Counted from the stretch's first letter, positions 1-6,666 are shown. The stretch is 8,465 nt of DNA from JAAYXU01 sp050942555 (GCA_050942555.1 JBMNNN010000089.1:1-8465), one strand, 5' to 3'. Notes: generated by a model from the sequence alone, not told the origin. Numbers and translations: made by a program.

Positions 1-1555
1 CGGGGGCAGCGGCTTCCGGCTGTGGCGGATCCGCGGTATATGCGGGGACTGCCGGTTCTTCCTCCGGGAGGAAGCGCAGCGTTTGGTGTATACCGGCGTC
101 CGTTTCGGGCGCGGACCATTCCTCGATCTCAAATCCGCTATCGATGCTGACAGGACGCGCATCGTCCGCCGACAACTCCGCATCGGGCGGGGCCGGCCCG
201 CGCGCCTCCTCCTGCCAGGGCTCCTCGTGTGCCTGAGGCTCCCCGGGACCTGCGTCAATTGCGATTTCGCGATTATCCGGGCGCAGCAAAATCCCCGCGT
301 CCTCGGGGATCACCGGCACTGCGTCGTCGTACCCGGCGGGCGGGCCGGGCGGCTCGTCCGGGCGGAATCCGTCCATCAGGAACTGGGGACGCGGGCAGGC
401 AACCCCCTGTTCTAGCAGACGATCCTGTAGCGTCTCTATGTCCAAATCGCGCGTGTTGCCTCCGATATGTACCGCCAGCGCGGCTGCGGTCCCGGCTGCC
501 TGTCCGCTAGCCAGCGCGAACGGAATCGTCAGACAGCGCGCGCGGGCTTCCCTGTCGGCCGACACGCAGCGTCCCGCCAGCAGAAGGTTGTGTGCGTGCG
601 TGGGCAGCAGACATCCGTAGGGAACCGAAAAGGGCAGCACGGGGTCAGCGCCGCCTAGGGGCGCGTCGGGCACCGCGCGGGAAACGACCCAGTCGGAAAA
701 CGTGCGTCCCTGCTCGACATCGGCAATCGTCAGCACCTGCCGCCCCTGCACGCAGCGTACCGGCCAGGCAGCCACCCGCGCCGCGGTGCGCACCGGGTAG
801 CAATCGGCGTATCCGGGCGCGCCGCGCTGCAGCAGCGATATGAGCGGAGCGGCGGCGGTGCGGCAAAGCCATTCGGCCTCAGGCACGCACGATGCCTGCA
901 CGGTGAACTTGAGTATGCCGCTGCCCCCCCGGGGCGCGGGATCCACCCATACCGACCCGATCGCGGCAGGAATCTCTCCTGCCTGCCCGGCATCGCGTAT
1001 CGCCGGAACAAGCGCGTCGAACGTTTCGGCATCGAAGCAGCGGTCGGCGCGCGTGTCGATACCGCCCAGCAGGACCGCCAGCATCGCGTGCACATCGGAA
1101 CCGCCCCCGGTGGTCGCGCCCGCCAGCGCGGCCAGCGCGCCGTCTCCGGTCGCATCCACATAGACGGTCGCTGTTTCGGCGCGGACGCGTTCGGGCGTCC
1201 AGATATCGACCGACGCGATCGCGCCGTCCCCGTCGACCGAGGTTCCGATTACCAGCGCATGCGTCACCACGGTCACCTGCTGCTCTGCCGCCATCCGCAT
1301 GAAAAGCGTTTCGGCCTGCTCGGGATCGTAAAGGAGCCTGCCCCACGCCCGGACGCATATTTCCTGCATCTGCTCGAAATAAACTGAGCTGGCCGACCCG
1401 GAAAAGCGGCCGATAAGACCGCCCGTTGCCAGGCCGCCCAGGCGCGCGTCCTTCTCGATGAGCAGCACGCGCGCGCCGTTTCGGGCGGCGGCGCATGCGG
1501 CGGCGATGCCGGAGGGACCCGCACCGGCTACCAGCACATCCCAACTATAATGCAT
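1..1555 (-). CDS. FAD-dependent oxidoreductase with long acidic Pro-rich tail (partial, C-terminus off window)
   Basis: 518 codons are visible and the frame is still open at the window edge, so the C-terminus is missing. The start at 1555 has a GGAGG ten bases upstream, and residue 6 already begins the Rossmann strand. The dinucleotide-binding motif GAGPSG is at residues 11-16, with the acidic residue E34 ending the second strand and LGGLATGG at 39-46. YVDATGDG lies at 132-139, and NLLLAGRCVSADREAR at 323-338 is the late FAD-contacting motif. This pattern fits the FAD_oxidored (PF12831) group of flavoproteins; the substrate cannot be read from the sequence. The recognisable enzyme ends near residue 395. 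The remaining 120 or more residues are rich in Pro, Glu, Asp and Ala and look disordered, which is unusual for the family. It begins 41 bases after the dnaN stop with no terminator between, so co-transcription with dnaA-dnaN is likely. No signal peptide or membrane segment is seen. Confidence 0.88.
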   Translation of the reverse strand, partial: MHYSWDVLVAGAGPSGIAAACAAARNGARVLLIEKDARLGGLATGGLIGRFSGSASSVYFEQMQEICVRAWGRLLYDPEQAETLFMRMAAEQQVTVVTHALVIGTSVDGDGAIASVDIWTPERVRAETATVYVDATGDGALAALAGATTGGGSDVHAMLAVLLGGIDTRADRCFDAETFDALVPAIRDAGQAGEIPAAIGSVWVDPAPRGGSGILKFTVQASCVPEAEWLCRTAAAPLISLLQRGAPGYADCYPVRTAARVAAWPVRCVQGRQVLTIADVEQGRTFSDWVVSRAVPDAPLGGADPVLPFSVPYGCLLPTHAHNLLLAGRCVSADREARARCLTIPFALASGQAAGTAAALAVHIGGNTRDLDIETLQDRLLEQGVACPRPQFLMDGFRPDEPPGPPAGYDDAVPVIPEDAGILLRPDNREIAIDAGPGEPQAHEEPWQEEARGPAPPDAELSADDARPVSIDSGFEIEEWSAPETDAGIHQTLRFLPEEEPAVPAYTADPPQPEAAAP

Positions 1556-1596
1556 CCGTATTCATCCTCCCGGAGTTTTTTCGGCCGGGCTGCGCG

Positions 1597-2703
1597 TCAC
1601 TGCGTAAAGATACGAACCGGGAGCACCAGGTACAGGAAATGATCCCCGTCGACCGGCCGTATGATACAGGGGCTGACGTTGGTCGTAAAGCACAGATAGG
1701 CTTCCTCGTCGTCAATATTCTTAAAGACATCGGCAAGATACCGGGCGTTGAACGCGATCTCGATCTCCTTACCCTCCAGCTCGATGGGTACGCGCTCCTG
1801 CGCGTTTCCTATTTCGCTGTTGGAGCGGATCTGCAGCACCGACCCGTCGATGGAAAAACGGATCAGATTGTTCCTTCCCTCGCGGGCCAGCGTGGACGCG
1901 CGCTCGATGGCCTGCATCATCTGCCTGACGTTGACGAGGATCCGCGTCTGCCAGTCGACCGGAAGGATCTGCCTGTATCGTATGAATTCCCCTTCCAGCA
2001 GCCGGGTCACGAATTTCGTATGACCGACCCGCACAAACAGATGGCTGCCCGTCAGCGTGATCTCAGCCGGGTCTTCCTCATCGCCGCTCAGTATTTTCGC
2101 GATTTCCCCCAGCGACGCGGCGGGCGCCACCGCGCTGAGCGACCCGGGCTGCGCGGGAAGCGATGCCTGCCTGAGCGCCAGGCGGTACCCGTCCAGCGCG
2201 ACCATCCGGCATATATCCGCTTCGATCTCCAGGAGCACGCCCGTGAGTATGAGCCGCGTATCGTTCACCGCCGCAGCAAATACCGTCTGCGCGATCATGT
2301 CGCGCAGCGCGTCCTGCCTTACGAATACGGGATTTGCGCTCACCGTATCGGGAAGCGGGGGAAACTCCTGCGCGTCCATCGTCTGCAGCGTCGTGTGAAA
2401 GTCGGCGCAGTCGATCGTCGCCTCAGTGTCGTCCGAAGCGATTTCCACGATCCCCTCGGGCAGCCTGCGGGCGATTTCGATGAACAGTCTTCCGGGGAGC
2501 ACCGCCACGCCATCCTCTATGACCTGAGCAGGAAGAAGGGTCTCGATTCCTTTCTGAAGATCGGTCGACATAATCCTGACCGTCTGATCCTGCGCTTCGA
2601 TATAGATACCCTCCAGTATCGGCATCGGAGTCCGGGACGATAACGCCCTTCCCGCAAGGCTCAGGGACAGGTTAAGCGCGGACTGTTCGCATTGAATGCG
2701 CAT
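1597..2703 (-). CDS. dnaN: DNA polymerase III subunit beta (sliding clamp)
   Basis: This 368-residue protein is close to the roughly 366-380 residues usual for the clamp. As a dimeric ring it tethers the replicative polymerase and other partners to DNA. Visible hallmarks are the N-terminal strand followed by SSRTPMPILEGI (residues 22-33), VALDGYRLA at 168-176 lining the partner-binding cleft, GEFIRYRQILP at 238-248, and the C-terminal LPVRI at 361-365, which belongs to the same cleft. I chose the ATG at 2703 because AGGAGG lies nine bases upstream. A more upstream in-frame ATG at 2721 would sit on that ribosome binding site and add six atypical residues. The gene follows dnaA by 161 bases that contain an origin element, and is followed 41 bases later by a flavoprotein gene rather than yaaA or recF. 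Confidence 0.97.
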   Translation of the reverse strand: MRIQCEQSALNLSLSLAGRALSSRTPMPILEGIYIEAQDQTVRIMSTDLQKGIETLLPAQVIEDGVAVLPGRLFIEIARRLPEGIVEIASDDTEATIDCADFHTTLQTMDAQEFPPLPDTVSANPVFVRQDALRDMIAQTVFAAAVNDTRLILTGVLLEIEADICRMVALDGYRLALRQASLPAQPGSLSAVAPAASLGEIAKILSGDEEDPAEITLTGSHLFVRVGHTKFVTRLLEGEFIRYRQILPVDWQTRILVNVRQMMQAIERASTLAREGRNNLIRFSIDGSVLQIRSNSEIGNAQERVPIELEGKEIEIAFNARYLADVFKNIDDEEAYLCFTTNVSPCIIRPVDGDHFLYLVLPVRIFTQ

Positions 2704-2744
2704 TGGGCGGAGCCTCCTCACGTGTAGGTTTTTCTATTAAACCG

Positions 2745-2781
2745 TAGTAGACGTAATAGATTCGTTGGATTGTGTGGATAA
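2745..2781. other. Second oriC element: DnaA box with DnaA-trio-like repeat
   Basis: A perfect DnaA box (TGTGGATAA, complement orientation) lies at 2773-2781 in the dnaA-dnaN gap. On its dnaN side, the plus strand reads TAG TAG ACG TAA TAG at 2745-2759. Read 3' to 5' away from the box this is GAT, AAT, GCA, GAT, GAT, so four of five triplets fit the DnaA-trio consensus known from Bacillus subtilis, where the unwinding element also lies between dnaA and dnaN. The adjoining 2722-2744 stretch is AT-rich. A weaker box, TTATGCACG, is at 2846-2854. The box is clear; the trio assignment is inference. Confidence 0.65.
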
Positions 2782-2833
2782 ACCTTTTTTTCGCTATAAC
2801 GGCGGGAACGCGGCTGGGTATATCATTGTGTAT

Positions 2834-2864
2834 AGTATAGCCATGTTATGCACGGGATTCACAA
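2834..2864 (-). promoter_or_regulatory. Possible dnaN promoter
   Basis: Minus-strand TTGTGA (2864-2859) and TATACT (2839-2834) resemble a -35 and -10, but the spacing of 19 bases is long. It would allow dnaN transcription independent of dnaA, starting about 125 bases before the dnaN ATG and passing through the intergenic DnaA box. This is weak pattern evidence only. Confidence 0.27.
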
Positions 2865-4208
2865 TCAGTGTCCCTGCAGCTGCCTGCGCATTTCGGCAAG
2901 CATCGAGCGCAGCTCGTGGTTTTCGCCCATTTCCTTGGAAATCGAGCGCCACGCGTGCAGCACGGTGGTATGGTCCTTCCCGCCGAATGAGTCGCCTATC
3001 GACGACAGCGAAAGATCGGTCATTTCCCGTATAAGATACATCGCGATCTGCCGCGGATACGAAATATCGCGGTTGCGCCGCTGGCTTTTGAGCTCGTCCA
3101 TCGTCAGGCCAAAGCGCTCGCATACCATCGTCATGATGGTAAGGGGCGTCGCTTTGCGGCTGTTGCTGCCCGCGAATATGTTTTTCAGCGCTTCCTGTAC
3201 AAGCGGCAGCGTGATGGGCTGCTGTACGAGCTTTGAAAATACGATGACGCGCGTCAGGGCACCCTCGAGCTCGCGGATATTGCTCTCTGAGCGCACCGCG
3301 ATAAACTCCAGCACCTCGTTGTCGATATGCGTAATCCGCTCGGCTTCGGCCTTTTTTTGCAGTATCGCGATGCGCGTCTCCAGATCCGGAGGCTGTATGT
3401 CGGCGATGAGCCCCCACTCGAACCGGCTGCGGAGCCGCTCCTCGAGCTTGGATATTTCCCGGGGAGGCTTGTCCGACGAAAGGATAATCTGTTTGCGCGC
3501 GCTGTGCAGCTCGTTGAACGTATGGAAAAACTCTTCCTGCGTCTGCACCTTGCCGGCCAGAAAATGCACGTCGTCGATGAGCAGTATGTCGACGCTGCGG
3601 TATCTCATGCGAAAAGCTTCGGTCGTATTGCTTCCGATGGCCTTTATCATTTCGTTGGTAAATCGCTCGCAGGGGACATACAGCACGCTCAGATCGGGAT
3701 TCTGCTGGCGGCTGTAGTGTCCGATCGCGTGCATCAGATGCGTTTTTCCAAGGCCCGGCCCGCCGTATATGAAAAGCGGGTTGTATGCGTTTGCCGGTGC
3801 TTCGGCGACGGCAAGAGCCGCCGCATGCGCAAAGCGGTTGCTGTTTCCGACGACGAAGGCCTCAAACGTGTACTTCGGGTCCAGCATGAACGAGGGGACA
3901 TCCTTCTTGTCGACGGCGCCGCTTTCCTCAAAGCCGCACAGTATCTCGTCGTCACCGACGACAAAGGATATTTTGTACTGCAGTCCGGCGGCCTGCAGGA
4001 ACGCGTTCTCTATGATGGGCGTATAGCGCGGCTCGATGAAGTTCCGGGTAAAATGGCTGGGTACGCGGATATACAGCGTCTGTCCGTCTATGGCTACGGG
4101 GGTGAGGGGTTCGATCCACGTATTGAAGCTGACTTCCATCAGCTCGTTTTTCATCAGTTCTTTTGCCTTAACCCAGTCGACCCAATTCTCGTCAAGCCTG
4201 ACAGCCAT
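2865..4208 (-). CDS. dnaA: Chromosomal replication initiator DnaA
   Basis: The 447-residue AAA+ initiator binds DnaA boxes and opens the origin. Domain I starts with a helix and SFNTWIEPL (27-35). Domain II is short (about 85-110). Walker A GGPGLGKTH is at 149-157, Walker B ILLIDD at 208-213, and LRSRFEWGL at 259-267 carries the arginine finger. Domain IV ends with the family signature KDHTTVLHAWRSI at 411-423, which contacts the box. The start at 4208 gives the canonical N-terminus; a GGGGG about nine bases upstream serves as a modest ribosome binding site. The in-frame ATG at 4271 would add 21 residues without family support. DnaA boxes lie just downstream of a candidate promoter in its leader, so autoregulation is likely. 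Confidence 0.98.
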   Translation of the reverse strand: MAVRLDENWVDWVKAKELMKNELMEVSFNTWIEPLTPVAIDGQTLYIRVPSHFTRNFIEPRYTPIIENAFLQAAGLQYKISFVVGDDEILCGFEESGAVDKKDVPSFMLDPKYTFEAFVVGNSNRFAHAAALAVAEAPANAYNPLFIYGGPGLGKTHLMHAIGHYSRQQNPDLSVLYVPCERFTNEMIKAIGSNTTEAFRMRYRSVDILLIDDVHFLAGKVQTQEEFFHTFNELHSARKQIILSSDKPPREISKLEERLRSRFEWGLIADIQPPDLETRIAILQKKAEAERITHIDNEVLEFIAVRSESNIRELEGALTRVIVFSKLVQQPITLPLVQEALKNIFAGSNSRKATPLTIMTMVCERFGLTMDELKSQRRNRDISYPRQIAMYLIREMTDLSLSSIGDSFGGKDHTTVLHAWRSISKEMGENHELRSMLAEMRRQLQGH

Positions 4209-4283
4209 CAAAAAATACCCCCATATCCATTCCGACCGGTCTGCACTTTGAGCGCCGGTCAGCACGTGCATTCGCTTATCAAA

Positions 4284-4428
4284 TTATGCACATATTGTGG
4301 ATAAAAATCGCCCCATCGCATTTCTTTTGTGGATTACATCGATTTATTCTATCAAATCCACGCCCTATAATCAATAGCAGAATCCAATTTATCCACATTT
4401 TTTAAATACCCTGCCTAGTTGTGGATAA
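4284..4428. other. oriC: DnaA box cluster upstream of dnaA
   Basis: Three perfect DnaA boxes (TTATCCACA or its complement) lie at 4296-4304 (complement), 4389-4397 (direct) and 4420-4428 (complement). TTATGCACA at 4284-4292 fits the relaxed TTATNCACA consensus, and TGTGGATTA at 4328-4336 has one mismatch. The segment is AT-rich against GC-rich surroundings, notably 4305-4410. Clustered boxes immediately upstream of dnaA are the standard mark of a bacterial chromosomal origin. The boxes are in mixed orientation, with direct and inverted neighbours at 4284/4296 and 4389/4420. Confidence 0.93.
4346..4374 (-). promoter_or_regulatory. Candidate dnaA promoter
   Basis: On the minus strand, TTGATT (4374-4369) and TAGAAT (4351-4346) are separated by exactly 17 bases. 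They match the sigma-A -35 and -10 consensus at 4/6 and 5/6 positions. Transcription would start near 4339, giving a leader of about 130 bases before the dnaA ATG. DnaA boxes at 4328-4336, 4296-4304 and 4284-4292 fall on or just after the start site, where bound DnaA could repress. Assignment is by pattern only. Confidence 0.5.
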
Positions 4429-4843
4429 CTATTTTACCGGATACCAGATGTTGTGGAGGCGCGCGCCGGAAACGGGGTCGGATGCCGCGCGTTACTTGTC
4501 GTTTTCTGCAGCAATGCCAGCGCTGTGGCGTATATTATTTCTATGGTATGCATCGATCCCGGGGATAGGAAAGTTTTTTATGTACTACTATACCAAAATA
4601 GCAAATAGCTCGATTAGCCGAGTCATCCGGGGGCTTCCCGCCTACTCCCACTCTTTTTCTACTTTCTCTTGCCCTGTGTATTAGCTTGATTTACCTGCAA
4701 AAACGGAGCTTTTTCTCTGCCTGTTATTCGAATTATCATGTTTATCCTTTTTCGCGTTGCAGAAAGTGTTGCAAAAAGGCCTAAAGAATAATGGGCAGTG
4801 GTTATGTGGTTTTGTAAGCCAGGAGCCACTAATGCAGGTGCAT
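4429..4843. other. Gene-free junction between oriC and the mobile element
   Basis: I see no credible gene in this 415-base stretch. Bases 4440-4560 are GC-rich like the chromosome. From about 4565 the composition turns AT-rich, with a pyrimidine tract at 4650-4672. An inverted repeat, CCTTTTT at 4746-4752 and AAAAAGG at 4773-4779, encloses two near-identical direct repeats (GTTGCAGAAAG at 4756-4766, GTTGCAAAAAG at 4768-4778). The element's integrase-proximal end is probably somewhere between about 4565 and 4760. No rpmH or rnpA, the usual neighbours on this side of dnaA, is present. Confidence 0.6.
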
Positions 4844-4850
4844 AAAGGCC
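4746..4850. repeat. Short direct and inverted repeats near the integrase end of the element
   Basis: GTTGCAGAAAG (4756-4766) and GTTGCAAAAAG (4768-4778) are tandem copies differing at one base. GCAAAAAGGCC (4771-4781) recurs as GCATAAAGGCC (4840-4850) with one mismatch. Short direct repeats close to the ends of an element are what a tyrosine integrase's N-terminal arm-binding domain would recognise. The last copy overlaps the terminator, so part of the similarity may be coincidental. Confidence 0.4.
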
Positions 4851-4870
4851 CAACCATTGCCGGTCAGGCC
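4844..4870 (-). terminator. Rho-independent terminator of the integrase operon
   Basis: Nine bases downstream of the MobC-like gene's stop, minus-strand RNA can form a 9-bp stem (GGCCUGACC with GGUUGGGCC, including two G-U pairs) with a 6-base loop. It is followed by UUUAU. The stem is strong but the U-run is short, so termination may be partial. Confidence 0.55.
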
Positions 4871-4878
4871 ACATTATA

Positions 4879-5208
4879 TCAAACATTGGTTTTAATGTAC
4901 AGGCGGTCAACGAGATTTGCTATCAGACTGATGTTGTCCATCAGTTCATCACCAATCTGAGACCCATCCTGAATGCGCTGCAGCTCTGTCAGAACTTCTG
5001 TCAGGCGGTCGTACACTGCGCGGTGGACCTTGCAGTTGCCTTGAACGTGGATCGTCCGATCAAGCAGTTTAGAAATGATATAATCCTGCTTACTCAACCC
5101 GGAAAGGGAAACGGCAACATTGATCTGTTCGTTTTCTTCCGGAGAAGCCCTGAATGCTACCGTCAGTGAGCGGAAACGATTGTGGTTATCAACTCTTTTT
5201 TCAGACAT
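4879..5208 (-). CDS. Ribbon-helix-helix MobC-like accessory protein
   Basis: This 109-residue protein begins with a basic, hydrophilic segment. Residues about 14-52 read as a ribbon-helix-helix DNA-binding fold: strand LTVAFRAS, then a helix from PEENEQINVAV and a second from SKQDYIISKLLDR. The second half is helical and may dimerise. Proteins of this shape beside Bacillota integrases are commonly called MobC-like; in that family they help a relaxase nick oriT. No relaxase is present here, so it may instead regulate the element or aid recombination. The start lies five bases after the integrase stop, and its GGGGG ribosome binding site is inside the last integrase codons, so the two are probably translationally coupled. 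The domain class is fairly sure; the function is not. Confidence 0.72.
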   Translation of the reverse strand: MSEKRVDNHNRFRSLTVAFRASPEENEQINVAVSLSGLSKQDYIISKLLDRTIHVQGNCKVHRAVYDRLTEVLTELQRIQDGSQIGDELMDNISLIANLVDRLYIKTNV

Positions 5209-5213
5209 GATAT

Positions 5214-6320
5214 TTACCCCCTTCTGATGTTATCGAGATCGTTGGCTAAAGTCCTCTGAACCTCATCAAATAAGTGTCCGTAGATGTCCTGCGTCGTCTT
5301 AATCGACTTGTGGCCGATGCGCTTAGACACCTCAAAGATATCGTATTTCTTATTGATGAGAAGCGATACGTGAGAGTGCCGAAGACCATGTACGGTAATA
5401 CGGTCCAGACCAGCTTCCTCGGAGAGATTGTGGAACACCTTGCTGAGATTGGACTTTGTGATCTTAAAGATTCTCTCATCAGGCTGCGGATCATACAGCA
5501 TAGCAACGTATTCCTTCAGCTCGTCTACAAGAAATCCCGGCATGCTGACCTTGCGTACCGAACTTGGCGTCTTCGGAGTGCTGATAACCTCATGTCCATT
5601 GACAATCTGATAGGTCTTGGAGACTGATATCAGGGCCTGTTTGAAGTCGATGTCATTCAGCGTCAGGGCAAACATTTCACCTTCACGAAGGCCGCACCAG
5701 TACAGCACTTCAAAAGCATAGTAGAACTCTGGATAGTTCATAGCGCAATATGCGAATCTTTCGTATTCTTCCGCGCTCCATATCTCGACGCGCTTATCCT
5801 TAATGCCCATATTCTTGATATCAGCAAGGGGGTTCTGGTGAAGATACCCCTTGCTAAAAGCGTAATTGATGATGGTGTTCAGCTGGCTCTGAATCGTCCT
5901 GAGATACGAATCCGAGAATGAAGAGCCATCTGGCTTTTTATAGTTCTTAATTGCTGCTTGCCAGTTGGCGATGTCATCATCTGTAATCTCATCAATCACC
6001 ATATCCCTGAATGTCGGGAAGATGTGTTTCTCGAAGATGTTGTACTTGGTTGAAAGAGTAGATTCCTTGATATCCTCCCTTTTATGGGAAGAGAGGTACT
6101 CATAGAAAACATCCTCAAATGTTCTCTCGCGGACCGGTTCTTTTTCTCCGCTTTCAATCAGAAGGTTCTCCAGAAAGTCTTCCTCATAGGCCTTCGCGTC
6201 ACGCTTACTGGCAAAGCCTCTCTTGTATTCTGTTTTAACCTTGTGCGTCTTAGGATCTGTGTAATTGAATTTGGCCATCCACATGACGCCTTTTTTAGCC
6301 TGATACTTATACTGCGGCAT
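5214..6320 (-). CDS. int: Tyrosine recombinase (integrase) of the element
   Basis: This 368-residue phage/ICE-type integrase has three parts: an N-terminal arm-binding segment (about 1-55, with the typical WMAKFNYTDPKTHKVKTEYKRGF pattern, split here by position), an SAM-like core-binding domain (about 65-165) and the catalytic domain. All catalytic residues are in place: R212 in GLREGE, K250 in TPKTPSS, H311 and R314 in HGLRHS, H337 in IGHKS, and nucleophile Y347 in DIYGHL. It should therefore be active, integrating and excising the element by site-specific strand exchange. I chose the start at 6320, preceded by AAAGGAG at good spacing; the in-frame ATG at 6362 lies inside xis. It begins 13 bases after the xis stop and is coupled to the MobC-like gene downstream. 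GC content and codon use differ from dnaA. Confidence 0.95.
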   Translation of the reverse strand: MPQYKYQAKKGVMWMAKFNYTDPKTHKVKTEYKRGFASKRDAKAYEEDFLENLLIESGEKEPVRERTFEDVFYEYLSSHKREDIKESTLSTKYNIFEKHIFPTFRDMVIDEITDDDIANWQAAIKNYKKPDGSSFSDSYLRTIQSQLNTIINYAFSKGYLHQNPLADIKNMGIKDKRVEIWSAEEYERFAYCAMNYPEFYYAFEVLYWCGLREGEMFALTLNDIDFKQALISVSKTYQIVNGHEVISTPKTPSSVRKVSMPGFLVDELKEYVAMLYDPQPDERIFKITKSNLSKVFHNLSEEAGLDRITVHGLRHSHVSLLINKKYDIFEVSKRIGHKSIKTTQDIYGHLFDEVQRTLANDLDNIRRG

Positions 6321-6333
6321 AGTCGCTCCTTTC

Positions 6334-6543
6334 TTAATTGCTGGTGGTCTGGATCTGTTCAACGGACGGGAAGAACCTTCTTGAAAGGTAAAGGGAATCT
6401 ACCTTTCCATGGATGGTGAGAAAGCCCGCCTTTTCCAGTTCCCGATTTAGTCTGTCAATTATTTTGTACGCATACGAAACAGATACACCGAGATACTCGG
6501 AAACCTGCTGAGCGTTCATCATTGTCCTTGTGTTTTCAGACAT
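6334..6543 (-). CDS. xis: Excisionase-like helix-turn-helix protein
   Basis: A 69-residue protein with one winged-helix/HTH domain. Helices span about residues 10-35 (NAQQVSEYLGVSVSYAYKII, then DRLNRELEKAG), followed by a hairpin wing TIHGKVDSLYL and an Arg-rich RRFF. This is the layout of small excisionases that direct a tyrosine integrase toward excision, often also repressing their own promoter. The start at 6543 has AAAGGAGG eight bases upstream. It ends 13 bases before int, a standard xis-int pair. The role rests on the fold and the neighbour, not on an experimental match. Confidence 0.82.
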   Translation of the reverse strand: MSENTRTMMNAQQVSEYLGVSVSYAYKIIDRLNRELEKAGFLTIHGKVDSLYLSRRFFPSVEQIQTTSN

Positions 6544-6556
6544 CGTGAATCCTCCT

Positions 6557-6568
6557 TTATGTCTTCAT
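6557..6568 (-). CDS. Three-codon ORF (Met-Lys-Thr-stop) ahead of xis
   Basis: The minus strand has AAAGGAGG at 6584-6577 with an ATG eight bases later at 6568, then AAG ACA TAA. The stop codon overlaps the AAAGGAGG of xis, and the stop ends 13 bases before the xis ATG. A further in-frame ATG at 6574 is only two bases from the ribosome binding site. It may be a regulatory minimal ORF that loads ribosomes ahead of xis, or a leftover of an older start. Confidence 0.35.
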   Translation of the reverse strand: MKT

Positions 6569-6608
6569 GCTCATCGCCTCCTTTCCTTGGAATGCGATGC
6601 AATTGTAA

Positions 6609-6637
6609 TCAGATAGAGCTTTTTCAACAAATGTGCG
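6609..6637 (-). promoter_or_regulatory. Candidate xis-int promoter
   Basis: In the 127-base gap after the mazF-like gene, the minus strand has TTGTTG, 17 bases, then TACAAT (5/6 match to the -10). The TACAAT lies about 65 bases before the xis start. The -35 is poor, and it partly overlaps the right arm of the inverted repeat described below. A promoter here would let xis-int be expressed apart from the toxin and sigma genes. Confidence 0.35.
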
Positions 6638-6666
6638 ATTGTGCCGATTTCAGCCGAATCGCACAT
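6631..6666. repeat. Perfect 10-bp inverted repeat between mazF-like gene and xis
   Basis: ATGTGCGATT (6631-6640) and AATCGCACAT (6657-6666) are perfect inverted repeats around a 16-base loop, starting four bases after the mazF-like stop. Downstream on the minus strand only UUGUUGA follows, not a real U-tract, so it is a weak terminator at best. A transcript-end hairpin or an operator for a dimeric regulator such as the excisionase or the MobC-like protein are both possible. Confidence 0.6.

Noticed and set aside
730..1544. Minus-strand frames of 143 and 221 codons within the flavoprotein region
   Set aside because: They are in the wrong frame: Arg-rich translations overlapping the 518-codon frame with clear FAD motifs.
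1495..2643. 382-codon open frame on the plus strand
   Set aside because: It is antisense to dnaN, whose protein is unmistakable; the plus-strand translation is Arg/Asp/His-rich without a domain and has no ribosome binding site.
2848..4304. Long plus-strand open frames of 289 and 325 codons
   Set aside because: Both are mirror frames of dnaA, a result of GC-biased codon positions.
4353..4361. Possible further DnaA box around AAATCCACG
   Set aside because: Three mismatches to TTATCCACA; not counted.
4575..4592. TAGTAGTA on the minus strand as a second DnaA-trio
   Set aside because: It is about 150 bases from the nearest DnaA box, too far for the known trio arrangement.
4421..4684. 87-codon plus-strand frame starting with GTG in a DnaA box
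   Set aside because: Its start lies in a perfect DnaA box, it has no ribosome binding site and it crosses the change from chromosomal to element-like composition.
4659..4910. 83-codon minus-strand frame downstream of the MobC-like gene
   Set aside because: It overlaps the end of the MobC-like gene and runs through the terminator hairpin; no ribosome binding site or recognisable motif.
4879..5208. MobC-like ribbon-helix-helix protein as the antitoxin of the MazF-like RNase
   Set aside because: The fold is used by some antitoxins, but it is separated from the nuclease by xis and int and coupled to int; the C-terminal toxin-binding tail cannot be recognised.
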